A stretch of DNA of 37,592 nucleotides. Source: an uncultured Clostridia bacterium. Its GTDB lineage: Bacteria > Bacillota > Clostridia > Christensenellales > CALMFG01. Every line of letters starts with the position of its first letter. Within the stretch, counting starts at the first letter, position 1. Below are positions 1-8,528 of the stretch, in pieces. The stretch covers positions 1 through 37,592 of the forward strand of contig CALMFG010000119.1 in NCBI GenBank assembly GCA_937863465.1, given 5' to 3'. The notes beneath the pieces are model-generated. The model was given only the letters and a program-made list of their open reading frames with translations. It was not told the DNA's origin and did not search any database. The position numbers were made by a program, and so were the translations under genes.

Positions 1-1
1 T

Positions 2-949
2 TTTTTAATAATGAATTCGCAGGACAGAGTCAATCTGGAAGTGGATTTCTTCGGTGGCGAGCCAACCTTAAACTTTGATGTGATTAAGCAGACCGTCGCA
101 TACGCGCGGGGCAGGGAAGCCGAGACCGGAAAGAAATTTCGGTTTACTGTGACCACCAACGGTTACTTCGTCACCGATGAGATGATTGACTTTTTCAACG
201 CCGAGATGAAGAACATCGTCATTAGCATGGACGGACGAAAAGAGATACATGACAGCATTCGACTAACCGCGGGCAACGGCCCAAGCTACGACCGTGTGCT
301 GGAAACCGCAAAAAAAATCGTCGAAAAACGCGGGGGTAAGGAATACTATATCCGCGGAACCTATACAAAAAAGAACCTTGATTTCAGCCAGGATGTCCTT
401 GCGATGTATGACGCGGGGTTCAAGGAAGTGTCGATTGAACCGGTGGTGACCAGCGGAGAACTTTCGCTGACCGAAGCGGATTTACCCAGGATATTTGAGG
501 AATACGAAGCACTGGCGGCATTTTTGGAAGAGAACCGCAAGAAACGCGGACTTCATTTTTTCCACTTCAACATCGACCTTTCGGGCGGCCCATGCCTCAA
601 TAAACGCCTGCGCGGATGCGGAGCGGGCGTGGAGTACTTTGCGGTGAATCCGGACGGCAACCTGTATCCGTGCCATCAGTTTGCGGGGGATAAGGACTTT
701 ATCATCGGAAACGTAGACGTCGGCGTCACCAATTTGGCGCTTCAAAAGAAATTCAGGGACGCACATATCTATACCAAAGAGGACTGCGCAGACTGCGCGG
801 TGAAATATTACTGCAGCGGCGGATGCATCGCTAACGCGTATCACGCTAACGGGGATTTCAACAAACCGAATCATCTGGAATGCGAGATGATGCGAAAACG
901 CGTGGAACTGGGCATAGCGCTGTCGGTGATGGAGGAAGAAAATGATTGA
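2..949 (+). CDS. SCIFF-peptide radical SAM maturase (5' end cut by the window)
   Basis: The frame is open to the left edge, and the residues before the first ATG (FLI, then MNSQ) fit the family, so the gene begins outside the window. About the first third is missing, including the CxxxCxxC radical SAM cluster. What remains shows the DFFGGEP motif and a C-terminal SPASM-like cysteine region: GGPC, RGCG, NPDGNLYPCHQF, then CADCAVKYYCSGGC and a last Cys near the end. These auxiliary Fe-S cluster cysteines are typical of the enzymes that form thioether cross-links in the six-cysteine SCIFF peptide of Clostridia. The SCIFF precursor gene, normally just upstream, would lie outside the window. The end overlaps the next gene by 8 bases. 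The family call is confident; the exact peptide substrate is inferred. Confidence 0.85.
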   Translation, partial: FLIMNSQDRVNLEVDFFGGEPTLNFDVIKQTVAYARGREAETGKKFRFTVTTNGYFVTDEMIDFFNAEMKNIVISMDGRKEIHDSIRLTAGNGPSYDRVLETAKKIVEKRGGKEYYIRGTYTKKNLDFSQDVLAMYDAGFKEVSIEPVVTSGELSLTEADLPRIFEEYEALAAFLEENRKKRGLHFFHFNIDLSGGPCLNKRLRGCGAGVEYFAVNPDGNLYPCHQFAGDKDFIIGNVDVGVTNLALQKKFRDAHIYTKEDCADCAVKYYCSGGCIANAYHANGDFNKPNHLECEMMRKRVELGIALSVMEEEND

Positions 950-1451
950 AGAATTTGACGGCATGGCGCCGGATTTCAAAGGACAAAAATATGTGCACTA
1001 CACGGCCTGCGTCATCGGCGACGTGCTGTGTCAGCCGCATGTCAGCATATGGCCAAACGCGGTGGTACGCGGCGACGAAAACAAGATTGTGATTGGTGCC
1101 TACACCAACATCCAGGACGGAAGCGTTCTGCATGTCGATACGGATAAACGGCTGGTGATTGGGGATTATGTCACAATCGGGCACAACGTCAACCTGCACG
1201 CCTGCCTGATCGGCGATTATTCGCTTATCGGTATCGGGGCTATCGTGCTGGACGGCGCGATTATCGGCAACAACTGTCTGATTGCGGCCGGGTCGCTTGT
1301 GCCGCCCAAGAAGGTAATACCGGACAACTCATTATACTTGAAAGGTGAAATCATTCCAAGAACGTTGGAACAGCAGGAAGAGCACAAAAAACACGCCGAG
1401 CATTACTGGCAATTGGCGCAAAAGTACATTAAAACTTCAAGTTTTCTTTAA
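942..1451 (+). CDS. Gamma-carbonic anhydrase family protein (left-handed beta-helix)
   Basis: This 169-residue protein is made mostly of hexapeptide repeats (for example IGAYTNI, IGDYVTIG, IGDYSLIG, IGNNCLIAAG), which fold into a left-handed beta-helix, followed by a C-terminal helix. Three histidines in VLHVD, IGHNV and LHACL match the zinc-binding positions of gamma-class carbonic anhydrases (YrdA/PaaY group). Many members show little measurable carbonic anhydrase activity, so the reaction is uncertain. The ATG is set by GGAGG at 931-935, inside the end of the maturase gene, so the two are probably co-translated. A bidirectional terminator follows directly. Confidence 0.88.
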   Translation: MIEEFDGMAPDFKGQKYVHYTACVIGDVLCQPHVSIWPNAVVRGDENKIVIGAYTNIQDGSVLHVDTDKRLVIGDYVTIGHNVNLHACLIGDYSLIGIGAIVLDGAIIGNNCLIAAGSLVPPKKVIPDNSLYLKGEIIPRTLEQQEEHKKHAEHYWQLAQKYIKTSSFL

Positions 1452-1457
1452 ACAAAA

Positions 1458-1490
1458 AAGCTGTCCGATGAGGACAGCTTAATTTTTTTA
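1458..1490. terminator. Bidirectional rho-independent terminator
   Basis: A 9-bp perfect stem (1458-1466 with 1472-1480, core AAGCTGTCC) has a 5-base loop. It is followed on the plus strand by a T run at 1483-1489 and preceded by an A run at 1454-1459 that gives a T run on the minus strand. It lies between the convergent carbonic anhydrase-like gene and clpX and can serve both. Confidence 0.9.
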
Positions 1491-1499
1491 TTCAGGGAT

Positions 1500-2804
1500 T
1501 CATGAAACCGTTTCGATGGTGTCGTGCTTCAATGTCGGTTTCTTTTTAGTGACCTTCTGCCGTTTCATGGCTTCGGGGTCGTTTAGGAGCAACGGTACTT
1601 CGGCTTTTAAGACCGAAGACTTTGTGATAATGCACTTGTTGATGTCGTCGCGGGAGGGGATATCAAACATCATATCCTTCAGCGTCGCTTCGATGATGGA
1701 GCGAAGTCCGCGCGCGCCTGTGTTGCGTTCAATCGCCTGCTTGGCGATTTCGGTCAAAGCGTCTGGCTCAAATTCCAGCTCTACGCCGTCCATCTCCATC
1801 AGCTTGGCATACTGGCGAATCAGCGAGTTTTTGGGCTCGGTCAGGATGCGAATCAGCGCGTCTTCGTCCAGATTCTGCAGGGTGGCGATGACCGGCACAC
1901 GGCCGACAAACTCCGGGATGAGCCCATATTTCAGCAAATCCTCGGGCAAAATTTGTTCGAACAGTTCGCCGATATTTTTGCTGGATTTGGACTGCACGGT
2001 TGCGCCGAATCCCATCGCTTTTTTGCCGATGCGCTTTTCGATGATTTTATCCAAACCATTAAAGGCACCGCCGCAGATGAACAGAATGTGGCTGGTATCG
2101 ATCTGGATAAATTCCTGATGCGGGTGCTTGCGTCCGCCCTGCGGGGGAACAGAAGCCACCGTACCTTCGATGATTTTTAAAAGCGCCTGCTGAACGCCTT
2201 CGCCCGACACATCACGTGTGATGGAGGGATTGTCGCTCTTTCTGGCGATTTTATCAATCTCATCGATATAGATGATGCCGCGTTCGGCTTTTTTCACGTC
2301 AAAGTCGGCGGCCTGAATCAGCTTTAACAGAATGTTCTCAACGTCTTCACCCACATAACCGGCTTCGGTCAGGGTGGTGGCGTCGGCCATGGCAAAAGGC
2401 ACATTCAAGATACGCGCCAAAGTCTGCGCCAGCAGGGTCTTGCCGCTGCCGGTGGGGCCGAGCATCACGATGTTACTCTTCTGGAGCTCGACATCATCGG
2501 TGGAAACTTCGGAATTAATGCGCTTGTAGTGGTTATAGACCGCCACGGCCAAGGTCTTTTTGGCCTCGTTCTGGCCGATGACGTAGTCGTTTAACACGTC
2601 CATAATCTGCTGCGGCTTTGGAATGTCCGCGAGGTCGATATCGGTCAGTTCCTGGAAGTCTTCATCGATGATTTCGGCGCAGAGGTCAATGCACTCGTTG
2701 CAGATGTAAACGCCAGGGCCAGCGATGATACGCCGAACCTGTTCCTGCGGTTTTCCGCAAAACGAGCATTTGATATGCTTCTTTTCGTCATAATATTTTG
2801 ACAT
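1500..2804 (-). CDS. clpX: ATP-dependent Clp protease ATP-binding subunit ClpX
   Basis: AAA+ unfoldase that recognises tagged proteins, unfolds them and feeds them to ClpP in the cytoplasm. At 434 residues it is of normal length. The N-terminal zinc-binding domain has Cys13, Cys16, Cys35 and Cys38. Walker A is GPTGSGKT (116-123), the pore loop is GYVG (149-152), Walker B is IIYIDE (177-182), and sensor-2 is GARGLRS near the C-terminus. The ClpP-docking loop, usually IGF, reads MGF here (264-266). It is the last gene of tig-clpP-clpX, 16 bases after the clpP stop, and starts at ATG. Confidence 0.98.
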   Translation of the reverse strand: MSKYYDEKKHIKCSFCGKPQEQVRRIIAGPGVYICNECIDLCAEIIDEDFQELTDIDLADIPKPQQIMDVLNDYVIGQNEAKKTLAVAVYNHYKRINSEVSTDDVELQKSNIVMLGPTGSGKTLLAQTLARILNVPFAMADATTLTEAGYVGEDVENILLKLIQAADFDVKKAERGIIYIDEIDKIARKSDNPSITRDVSGEGVQQALLKIIEGTVASVPPQGGRKHPHQEFIQIDTSHILFICGGAFNGLDKIIEKRIGKKAMGFGATVQSKSSKNIGELFEQILPEDLLKYGLIPEFVGRVPVIATLQNLDEDALIRILTEPKNSLIRQYAKLMEMDGVELEFEPDALTEIAKQAIERNTGARGLRSIIEATLKDMMFDIPSRDDINKCIITKSSVLKAEVPLLLNDPEAMKRQKVTKKKPTLKHDTIETVS

Positions 2805-2820
2805 ATGGTTTACCCGTCAC

Positions 2821-3405
2821 CTATCCGCGTGCAGGAATAATTTCGTCCACGATGCCGTAAGCCAAGGCTTCTTCGGCGGTCATGTAGTAATCCCTTTCCA
2901 CGTCCTTTGTGATCTTTTCCAGACTCTGTCCGGTTCTTTCGGATAAAATCCGATTCATTTTCTCTTTGGTTCTCATGATATGGTCGGCTACGATTTGAAT
3001 ATCCGTTGCCTGGCCTTGCGCACCGCCCGAGGGCTGGTGAATCATGACTTCGGAATTCGGCAGAAGCTTACGCTTGCCTTTTGCGCCTGCCGCCAGCAAA
3101 AACGCGCCCATGGAGGCCGCAATGCCGACGCAGATGGTGGAAACATCGCTCTTGATATACTGCATGGTATCAAAGATGGCCATGCCGGCGGTCACCGACC
3201 CGCCCGGGCTGTTGATGTAAAGGAAAATATCCTTATCCGGGTCTTCGGCTTCCAGAAAAATCAGCTGAGCAACGATTAGATTCGCTTCAATATCATCAAT
3301 TGGGCCGCCGAGGAATATAATCCTGTCTTTTAAGAGGCGGGAGAATATATCATAAGAGCGTTCGCCCTGATTGGTTTGCTCAACGACCATTGGTACTAAA
3401 CTCAT
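2821..3405 (-). CDS. clpP: ATP-dependent Clp protease proteolytic subunit ClpP
   Basis: Serine peptidase that forms the tetradecameric barrel of the ClpXP protease. With the start chosen here (194 residues), the catalytic triad is Ser98 (in AASMGAF), His123 (in MIHQPSG) and Asp172 (in ERDYY). The start is the ATG giving [16 protein letters not shown] sits 9 bases upstream of it, whereas an in-frame TTG three codons earlier abuts the GAGGAG and has no room for a ribosome site. Between tig and clpP there is a promoter-like TTGACT-17-TAAGAT, so clpPX can probably also be transcribed without tig. Confidence 0.98.
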   Translation of the reverse strand: MSLVPMVVEQTNQGERSYDIFSRLLKDRIIFLGGPIDDIEANLIVAQLIFLEAEDPDKDIFLYINSPGGSVTAGMAIFDTMQYIKSDVSTICVGIAASMGAFLLAAGAKGKRKLLPNSEVMIHQPSGGAQGQATDIQIVADHIMRTKEKMNRILSERTGQSLEKITKDVERDYYMTAEEALAYGIVDEIIPARG

Positions 3406-3439
3406 AAATGTCAACTCCTCATCAAAGTAAATTTACATC

Positions 3440-3468
3440 ATCTTAACGTCCCAAAGACTAATAGTCAA
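3440..3468 (-). promoter_or_regulatory. Candidate clpP promoter
   Basis: On the minus strand TTGACT (3468-3463) and TAAGAT (3445-3440) are separated by 17 bases, in the 98-base gap between tig and clpP. The clpP ATG is about 35 bases beyond the -10 box. No CtsR-type heptanucleotide repeat or CIRCE element was seen here. Confidence 0.55.
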
Positions 3469-3503
3469 GGAAAGTCAAACAGGATTTACCGTTTGTTAAC
3501 GCT

Positions 3504-4802
3504 TTATTCGTCTTTCTTTTTGGCGCCGAAATCGGCGTTCGCAATCAGCATGTCGATAACCTTATCGTAAGCGATTTTGGTCCCGATGCTTTCCAGCTGC
3601 TGCGGCTGCAGGGCCTTTTTATAATCTTCCAGTGTTTTGTTGACGCGCTTCGCGGTCTTTTCCAGCTCGGCATCGATCTCGGCATCGGTCGCCGTGATGC
3701 CTTCCTTTTCCAGAACCGCATCCAGAACCAGCTGGGTTTTCACGGTGTTTTCGGCCGACTCTTTATACTGGGCTTTCATGTCGTCCAGCGTCATGCCGGT
3801 GTATTGCAGATAGCCGTCAATGTTCAAGCCCTGATACATCAGCTGATACTCAAACTGCTTGATATGATAATCAATCTGGTTGTCAATCATGACATCCGGG
3901 ATTTCCACTTTGCACTTTTCGACCAGCGCGGATATCACATTGTTTTCGGTTTCGTTCTTGGCTTCCTGAACCGCTTTGACCATCATCTGCGCTTTGAGGT
4001 CTTTTTTGTATTCATCAAGCGTTTCGAACTCCGAAACATCCTTGGCAAATTCGTCGTCCAGCTTGGGCAGCTGTTTTTCCTGAATCTTATTCATCTTGCA
4101 GGCGAAAACCGCTTCCTTGCCCGCCAGATTTTCGGCCTGATATTCGGAAGGGAAGGTGACGACGACGTCTTTTTCTTCGCCAATCTTCATACCGACCAGC
4201 TGAGGCTCGAAGCCTTCGATAAAGGTGTTGGAACCTAAGTCCAGCACATAGTTGTCGGCGGTTCCGCCGTCAAACTTCACGCCGTCCACCGAACCTGAAA
4301 AGTCGATGGTCACACGGTCGCCGTCTTTAGATTCGCGCTCCACTTCAATCCAGCGCGCACTGTGCTCGGCGATGTGCTCCAGCTCGGCGGTGACGTCCTT
4401 GTCGGTCACTTTCGGCTCAATCTTTTTGGCTTTCAGTTTGGTGTAGTCGCCCAGCTTCACTTCGGGCTTCACCCAGAATTCTGCGGTGAAGACCAAACCG
4501 TCTTCTTTGCCGATTTTTTCAATCGACAGGTCGGGGTTGGAAACAGGGAAAAGGCTGTGCTCTTCCACAGCGGCACGGTAGGCTTCCGGGAAAGCGATGT
4601 CCACCGCGTCCTCATAGAAAACGCCTTTGCCATACTGGGTTTCGATGATATGTCTCGGCGCCTTGCCGGGTCTGAATCCGTCGATTCTGATATCCTTTTT
4701 GTTTTTTAAATAGGCTTTCTGGATGGCTTCCTCAAAAGCCTCCGGGCTGACCTCGATGGTTAATTTCTTCTTATTGACTGCAACTTCCTCTAGCTTGCTC
4801 AA
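3504..4802 (-). CDS. tig: Trigger factor (ribosome-associated chaperone/prolyl isomerase)
   Basis: Ribosome-bound folding chaperone. It has an N-terminal ribosome-binding domain with the GFRPGKAP signature (42-49), a central FKBP-type prolyl isomerase domain (from roughly residue 150), and a long helical C-terminal domain ending in a charged tail. The start is the TTG at 4802 (432 residues, MSKLEEVAV): GGAGG at 4815-4811 is 8 bases from it. A further in-frame TTG at 4817 would put the ribosome site inside the coding region and is rejected. It is first in the tig-clpP-clpX group. Confidence 0.96.
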   Translation of the reverse strand: MSKLEEVAVNKKKLTIEVSPEAFEEAIQKAYLKNKKDIRIDGFRPGKAPRHIIETQYGKGVFYEDAVDIAFPEAYRAAVEEHSLFPVSNPDLSIEKIGKEDGLVFTAEFWVKPEVKLGDYTKLKAKKIEPKVTDKDVTAELEHIAEHSARWIEVERESKDGDRVTIDFSGSVDGVKFDGGTADNYVLDLGSNTFIEGFEPQLVGMKIGEEKDVVVTFPSEYQAENLAGKEAVFACKMNKIQEKQLPKLDDEFAKDVSEFETLDEYKKDLKAQMMVKAVQEAKNETENNVISALVEKCKVEIPDVMIDNQIDYHIKQFEYQLMYQGLNIDGYLQYTGMTLDDMKAQYKESAENTVKTQLVLDAVLEKEGITATDAEIDAELEKTAKRVNKTLEDYKKALQPQQLESIGTKIAYDKVIDMLIANADFGAKKKDE

Positions 4803-4969
4803 AAAAACTTCCTCCAATGATTATTTCACGGGAAAACCCCGTATATTGACCCATAAACTCATTAATATTACCACAGGAACAGAGGAATCGCAAGCGCAAA
4901 GCTACAATATATAGGCGAAAAAAGCTAGTTTGAATATATAATACCCTATTTGCGGGGATTCTAACCAAC

Positions 4970-4998
4970 TTGCATTGTACAGGTGTTTTTGTTAATAT
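4970..4998 (+). promoter_or_regulatory. Candidate promoter of the glycan operon
   Basis: TTGCAT (4970-4975), 17 bases, TAATAT (4993-4998), about 45 bases upstream of the GTG start at 5043. The rest of the 240-base gap between tig and this operon is AT-rich; I see no gene or riboswitch in it, and the divergent tig promoter could not be assigned clearly. Confidence 0.45.
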
Positions 4999-5042
4999 TG
5001 TTTTAAGAAAAAATTTTATATGACGAAAAACGAAGGAACAGA

Positions 5043-5693
5043 GTGAAAAAAGAAGATAGCAGCAATGTGAATTGGACCGGCTGGCAGAAGTTCTATGCAA
5101 AAGTGTTGAAAAGAGCGTTGGATCTCATTTTTGGCATTTTATTTTTTGTCATTCTGTCTCCGCTTTCGCTGGTGGTGCTGGTCATCATTCGGCTGGACAG
5201 CAAAGGGAAAGCCGTCTTTGTGCAGGAACGGCTGGGGCAAAACGGCAAACCGTTTGCCATGTATAAATTCCGTTCGATGGTGGTGGACGCCGAAAAGAAG
5301 GGTACGGGGGTCTATTCCTACAAGGATGACCCGCGCGTCACCAAAATTGGGCGGTTTATCCGAAAAACCAGCATCGATGAGATTCCGCAGCTGGTCAACA
5401 TCATCAAGGGCGATATGAGCTTTATCGGCCCGCGCCCCACACTGACCTATCATCCATGGCCTTTCGCGGATTACAGCGATTTTCAAAGACAGCGGTTTTT
5501 AGTCAAGCCGGGCATCACCGGTCTGGCGCAGACCGAGGGGCGAAAAGCGATTGAATGGACGAAACGCATCGAATTTGACGTGCAGTATATTCAGGAAATT
5601 GGCTTAATGAAAGACCTCTGGCTGGTGATTCTGACGGGTCTGCAGATAGTGCGGCCTAAAAACAACGAAAATGTATCGGATACGGCGAAATAG
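5043..5693 (+). CDS. Undecaprenyl-phosphate sugar phosphotransferase (bacterial sugar transferase family)
   Basis: This 216-residue membrane protein transfers a sugar 1-phosphate from a nucleotide sugar to undecaprenyl phosphate, the first step of lipid-linked glycan assembly. One hydrophobic segment lies at about 28-50, preceded by the family's KRALD motif. It is followed by YKFRSM (74-79), the catalytic Asp112-Glu113 in SIDEIPQ, and GDMSFIGPRP (123-132). The size fits the short, PglC-like form without the extra N-terminal membrane domain of WcaJ. The start is GTG with AAGGAA upstream. It leads an operon with an aldolase, a dehydrogenase and two glycosyltransferases, so the product is probably an exopolysaccharide or surface glycan. 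The sugar is unknown. Confidence 0.92.
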   Translation: MKKEDSSNVNWTGWQKFYAKVLKRALDLIFGILFFVILSPLSLVVLVIIRLDSKGKAVFVQERLGQNGKPFAMYKFRSMVVDAEKKGTGVYSYKDDPRVTKIGRFIRKTSIDEIPQLVNIIKGDMSFIGPRPTLTYHPWPFADYSDFQRQRFLVKPGITGLAQTEGRKAIEWTKRIEFDVQYIQEIGLMKDLWLVILTGLQIVRPKNNENVSDTAK

Positions 5694-5704
5694 AAAGCCT
5701 TGGT

Positions 5705-6541
5705 ATGAATCTAAAACTGTTGTACATCACAAATGACGAAAAAGTAGCCAAAATCGCCGAGAACGCGGGTGTCGACCGCATCTTTGTGGACTTGGAAACC
5801 ATTGGCAAAGCCGAGCGCCAGTTTGGCCGCGATACGGTCAAATCTGTTCACGCGATTTCGGATATCGCTAGAATTAAGGCGGTTTTAGCGCATGCTGAAC
5901 TTCTGGTGCGCGTTAACCCAATCTACGATGGAAGCAAAGCCGAGATAAACGCGGTCATCGATGCTGGCGCGGATATTGTGATGCTGCCCATGATTACGAC
6001 CCTGGCGCAAGTGAAAACTTTCGCCGAACTGGTGGACGATCGGTGGTGCCGGATGTGCATGCTGATTGAGACCGCCGAGAGTGTCGAGATGATCTCCGAT
6101 ATCATTGAAATTGCGCCCGAAGCCGAATACTTCATCGGTCTTAATGACCTGCACCTGGCTTACGGACAGACATTCATGTTTGAGCCTCTGGCCGACGGCA
6201 CGGTTGCGCGCATTATTGAGCATATGAAAAGTGGTGGCGTGACCGAATTCGGCTTTGGTGGCGTAGCGCGTGTGGGAGAAGAGGCTGTGCTTTCGGCCGA
6301 AAAAATCATCACCGAGCATCACCGGCTGGGTTCAAAAATGGTGATTTTATCGCGTTCATTCTGCAACGCGCTGGAGATAAAAGACTTAGACGAGATAAGA
6401 GAAAAAATGGTCAGCGGTGTTGAAAACATCCGCGCGTTTGAAAAAACGCTTTCGGACTATACGCCGGCCCAGTACGAAGAGAACAGACGGGCAGTGGTAC
6501 AGGCAGTGGAAAGCATCAAAAGCCGCCTGAAATCTTATTGA
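5705..6541 (+). CDS. HpcH/HpaI aldolase/citrate lyase family protein
   Basis: The 278-residue protein has the TIM-barrel pattern of the HpcH/HpaI family, which makes or breaks carbon-carbon bonds using pyruvate- or acetyl-CoA-like enolates and a divalent metal. The expected binding residues are present: Arg69 in LLVRVNP, Glu122 in LIETAES and Asp148 in GLNDLHL. It begins 11 bases after the sugar transferase and is followed by a 2-hydroxyacid dehydrogenase, so it likely works in the same glycan or precursor pathway. Its substrate cannot be read from the sequence. It is not the citrate lyase beta subunit of a cit operon, since no citrate lyase partners are nearby. Confidence 0.85.
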   Translation: MNLKLLYITNDEKVAKIAENAGVDRIFVDLETIGKAERQFGRDTVKSVHAISDIARIKAVLAHAELLVRVNPIYDGSKAEINAVIDAGADIVMLPMITTLAQVKTFAELVDDRWCRMCMLIETAESVEMISDIIEIAPEAEYFIGLNDLHLAYGQTFMFEPLADGTVARIIEHMKSGGVTEFGFGGVARVGEEAVLSAEKIITEHHRLGSKMVILSRSFCNALEIKDLDEIREKMVSGVENIRAFEKTLSDYTPAQYEENRRAVVQAVESIKSRLKSY

Positions 6542-6559
6542 ATTTAAGGAGAAAAACGA

Positions 6560-7489
6560 TTGAACATTGTTTACAGCGCCGACCATTCATTTTTCAGCGG
6601 CGATCAGTTTGAAAGACTCAAAAAACTTGAGGATATCGAGGGCATCAAAGTATTCGTGCATGTGGGGGACGGTGGTCCGCCGCTCCTGCCGATCGGCACT
6701 ATCGATTATCTCATCAATATCGCGCTGCTAAAAGTTCACGATCTGGACGAATTTACGAACCTGAAGCAGATTCAGCTGTTCAGCGCAGGTATGGATATGC
6801 TGGATATGCCGCGCATCACAGCCAAGGGCATCACGGTGAAAAACGCCAGCGATGTCTACAGCGTGCCGATTGCCGAATTTGTTCTGATGCGGATTTTGGA
6901 AATCCACAAATCATCGCGGTACTTTGAGACCATTCGGGACGAGAAAAGCACGCACAAAAAGCGTGATCTGGTCGAGCTCTTCGGAAAAACCTGCGCCATC
7001 TACGGCTACGGCAGTATCGGCCGTGAGATTGCCATGCGCCTGAAATGCTTTGGCGTCAAGACCGTCGGGATATCCCGAAGCGGTAAAACGGACGACTATC
7101 TGGACAGGGGATTGACTGTGGCCGAGAGCGGCAAACATATCGGGGAATTTGACATTGTGGTTTCCTGCCTGCCGCAAAGCGAAGATTCGGAAAAATTTTT
7201 CAACAAAGAGTATTTTGAGGCGATGAAACAGGGCGCGAGTTTTGTCAACATCTCGCGCGGCGGGGTAGTGGACGAAACGGCGCTGATTGATGCCGTTAAG
7301 GCTGGCAAGTTTTTGGGTGTGGCGCTGGATGTATTTGAAAAAGAGCCGCTGCCCCAGACCAGCGAATTATGGGGGCTGGATAATGTCTATTTGTCTCCGC
7401 ATAATTCCTTTGCTTCCACCATCATGTATGACAGGCTTTTCGACCGCATATATGAAAACTTACTAGCGTTTATTGAGGAAAACAAATAG
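6560..7489 (+). CDS. D-isomer-specific 2-hydroxyacid dehydrogenase
   Basis: NAD(P)-dependent oxidoreductase of the D-2-hydroxyacid dehydrogenase family, 309 residues. It has a Rossmann GYGSIG motif (149-154) and the catalytic set Arg233 (NISRGG), Glu262 (EKEP) and His281 (LSPHNS). It starts with TTG, fixed by AAGGAG 8 bases upstream. The N-terminal substrate domain is not distinctive enough to choose among lactate, phosphoglycerate or hydroxypyruvate type substrates. Its place directly after the HpcH/HpaI-like aldolase suggests it reduces a 2-keto acid made there, or supplies one to it; that link is inference. Confidence 0.88.
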   Translation: MNIVYSADHSFFSGDQFERLKKLEDIEGIKVFVHVGDGGPPLLPIGTIDYLINIALLKVHDLDEFTNLKQIQLFSAGMDMLDMPRITAKGITVKNASDVYSVPIAEFVLMRILEIHKSSRYFETIRDEKSTHKKRDLVELFGKTCAIYGYGSIGREIAMRLKCFGVKTVGISRSGKTDDYLDRGLTVAESGKHIGEFDIVVSCLPQSEDSEKFFNKEYFEAMKQGASFVNISRGGVVDETALIDAVKAGKFLGVALDVFEKEPLPQTSELWGLDNVYLSPHNSFASTIMYDRLFDRIYENLLAFIEENK

Positions 7490-7565
7490 CGCAGAAATGA
7501 AGCGCGCAAAAGCAAAAAAAAGATAATCATTGATGAATGAGCTAATCACTGTAAAGGTTTAAAAA

Positions 7566-8528
7566 ATGAAAAAAGCTGAACTGAATGTGCCTGTACTGAT
7601 GGTTTTTTTTATCCGGCCCGAGCCGTTCCGGCAGGTTTTTGACGCGGTCAGAAAAGCGCGGCCCGCGAAGCTTTTTTTATTTCAGGACGGCGCGCGTGAA
7701 AAGAACCCCACTGACGAAGCGAACAGACAAGCCTGCCGAAAAATTCTGGATGATATAGACTGGGAATGCGATGTACAAACCTTTTACCCGGATGTCAACT
7801 ACGGCGTGGATTCATGCGTCTATGCGGCGATGAAATGGGCGTTTGAATCCGTTGATCGTCTGATTATTCTGGAAGATGATATTGTTGCTTCCCCATCTTT
7901 CTTTAAGTATTGTGAAGTGCTTTTGGAAGAATACAAAAATGATCGGGAAATTGCCATGATTGGCGGGATGAACCACCTCGGCACATATCAGCCCGAGAAA
8001 AGCAGTTATTTATTTGCGCAGAGCTGTGCGATATGGGGCTGGGCGACGTGGAAGCGTTTTTTTGACACATGGGATCGAACGCTGAATTTTCTGGATGACC
8101 CGGACAAATTAGAAATAGCGAGAAGACAATTGACAAAAGAAAGGTTCCGCCGGCAGATCAGTAAAGCGCGGCAGGTAAGAAAAGAAGCGCTGGAAGATGA
8201 ACGCAAAGCGTCATTTGAGGCATGCTCCATTTTTTCTGCCATCCTGAACGAACAGTATGCCATCGTGCCCGCTAAAAACCTGATTACCAATATCGGAATC
8301 GGCGCGGACACGTTTCACGCGGCAGACAGCCTGAAAAAGCTGTCCAGTGCGACGCAAAAGCTGTTTTTTATGGAGCGGTACGAGTTGGATTTTCCGCTGA
8401 CACCGCCAAAGGACCATACGCAGGATGGTGAATATAATCGTAGAATTGACTGGATATTATCGCCGCCGTGGGCGCTGGGATTCTTAAGGCGGATGGAGAG
8501 CAGAATAAGGAGAATTTTCTTTCGTTGA
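7566..8528 (+). CDS. Glycosyltransferase, GT-A type (GNT-I/HlpA-like)
   Basis: This 320-residue protein looks like a single-domain GT-A glycosyltransferase. It starts with a beta-strand (PVLMVFFIRPEP), has FLFQDGAR near 37-44, a metal-binding ILEDD motif (101-105), and a WGWATWKR acceptor-side motif (157-164) common in proteins annotated as sugar transferases of the GNT-I/HlpA type. No signal peptide or transmembrane helix is seen, so it probably acts on the inner membrane face on lipid-linked precursors. Its start lies 76 bases after the dehydrogenase. The next glycosyltransferase begins inside its stop (TTGA), indicating translational coupling. Donor and acceptor are unknown. Confidence 0.82.
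   Translation: MKKAELNVPVLMVFFIRPEPFRQVFDAVRKARPAKLFLFQDGAREKNPTDEANRQACRKILDDIDWECDVQTFYPDVNYGVDSCVYAAMKWAFESVDRLIILEDDIVASPSFFKYCEVLLEEYKNDREIAMIGGMNHLGTYQPEKSSYLFAQSCAIWGWATWKRFFDTWDRTLNFLDDPDKLEIARRQLTKERFRRQISKARQVRKEALEDERKASFEACSIFSAILNEQYAIVPAKNLITNIGIGADTFHAADSLKKLSSATQKLFFMERYELDFPLTPPKDHTQDGEYNRRIDWILSPPWALGFLRRMESRIRRIFFR

Noticed and set aside
3804-4238. Long antisense open frames inside tig, pnp, mutS, purB and other conserved genes
   Set aside because: These are shadows produced by the codon bias of the real genes; none has a ribosome site or a recognisable motif.
4803-4817. Longer trigger factor start at the TTG at 4817
   Set aside because: The GGAGG ribosome site would fall inside the coding sequence; the TTG at 4802 is correctly spaced from it.
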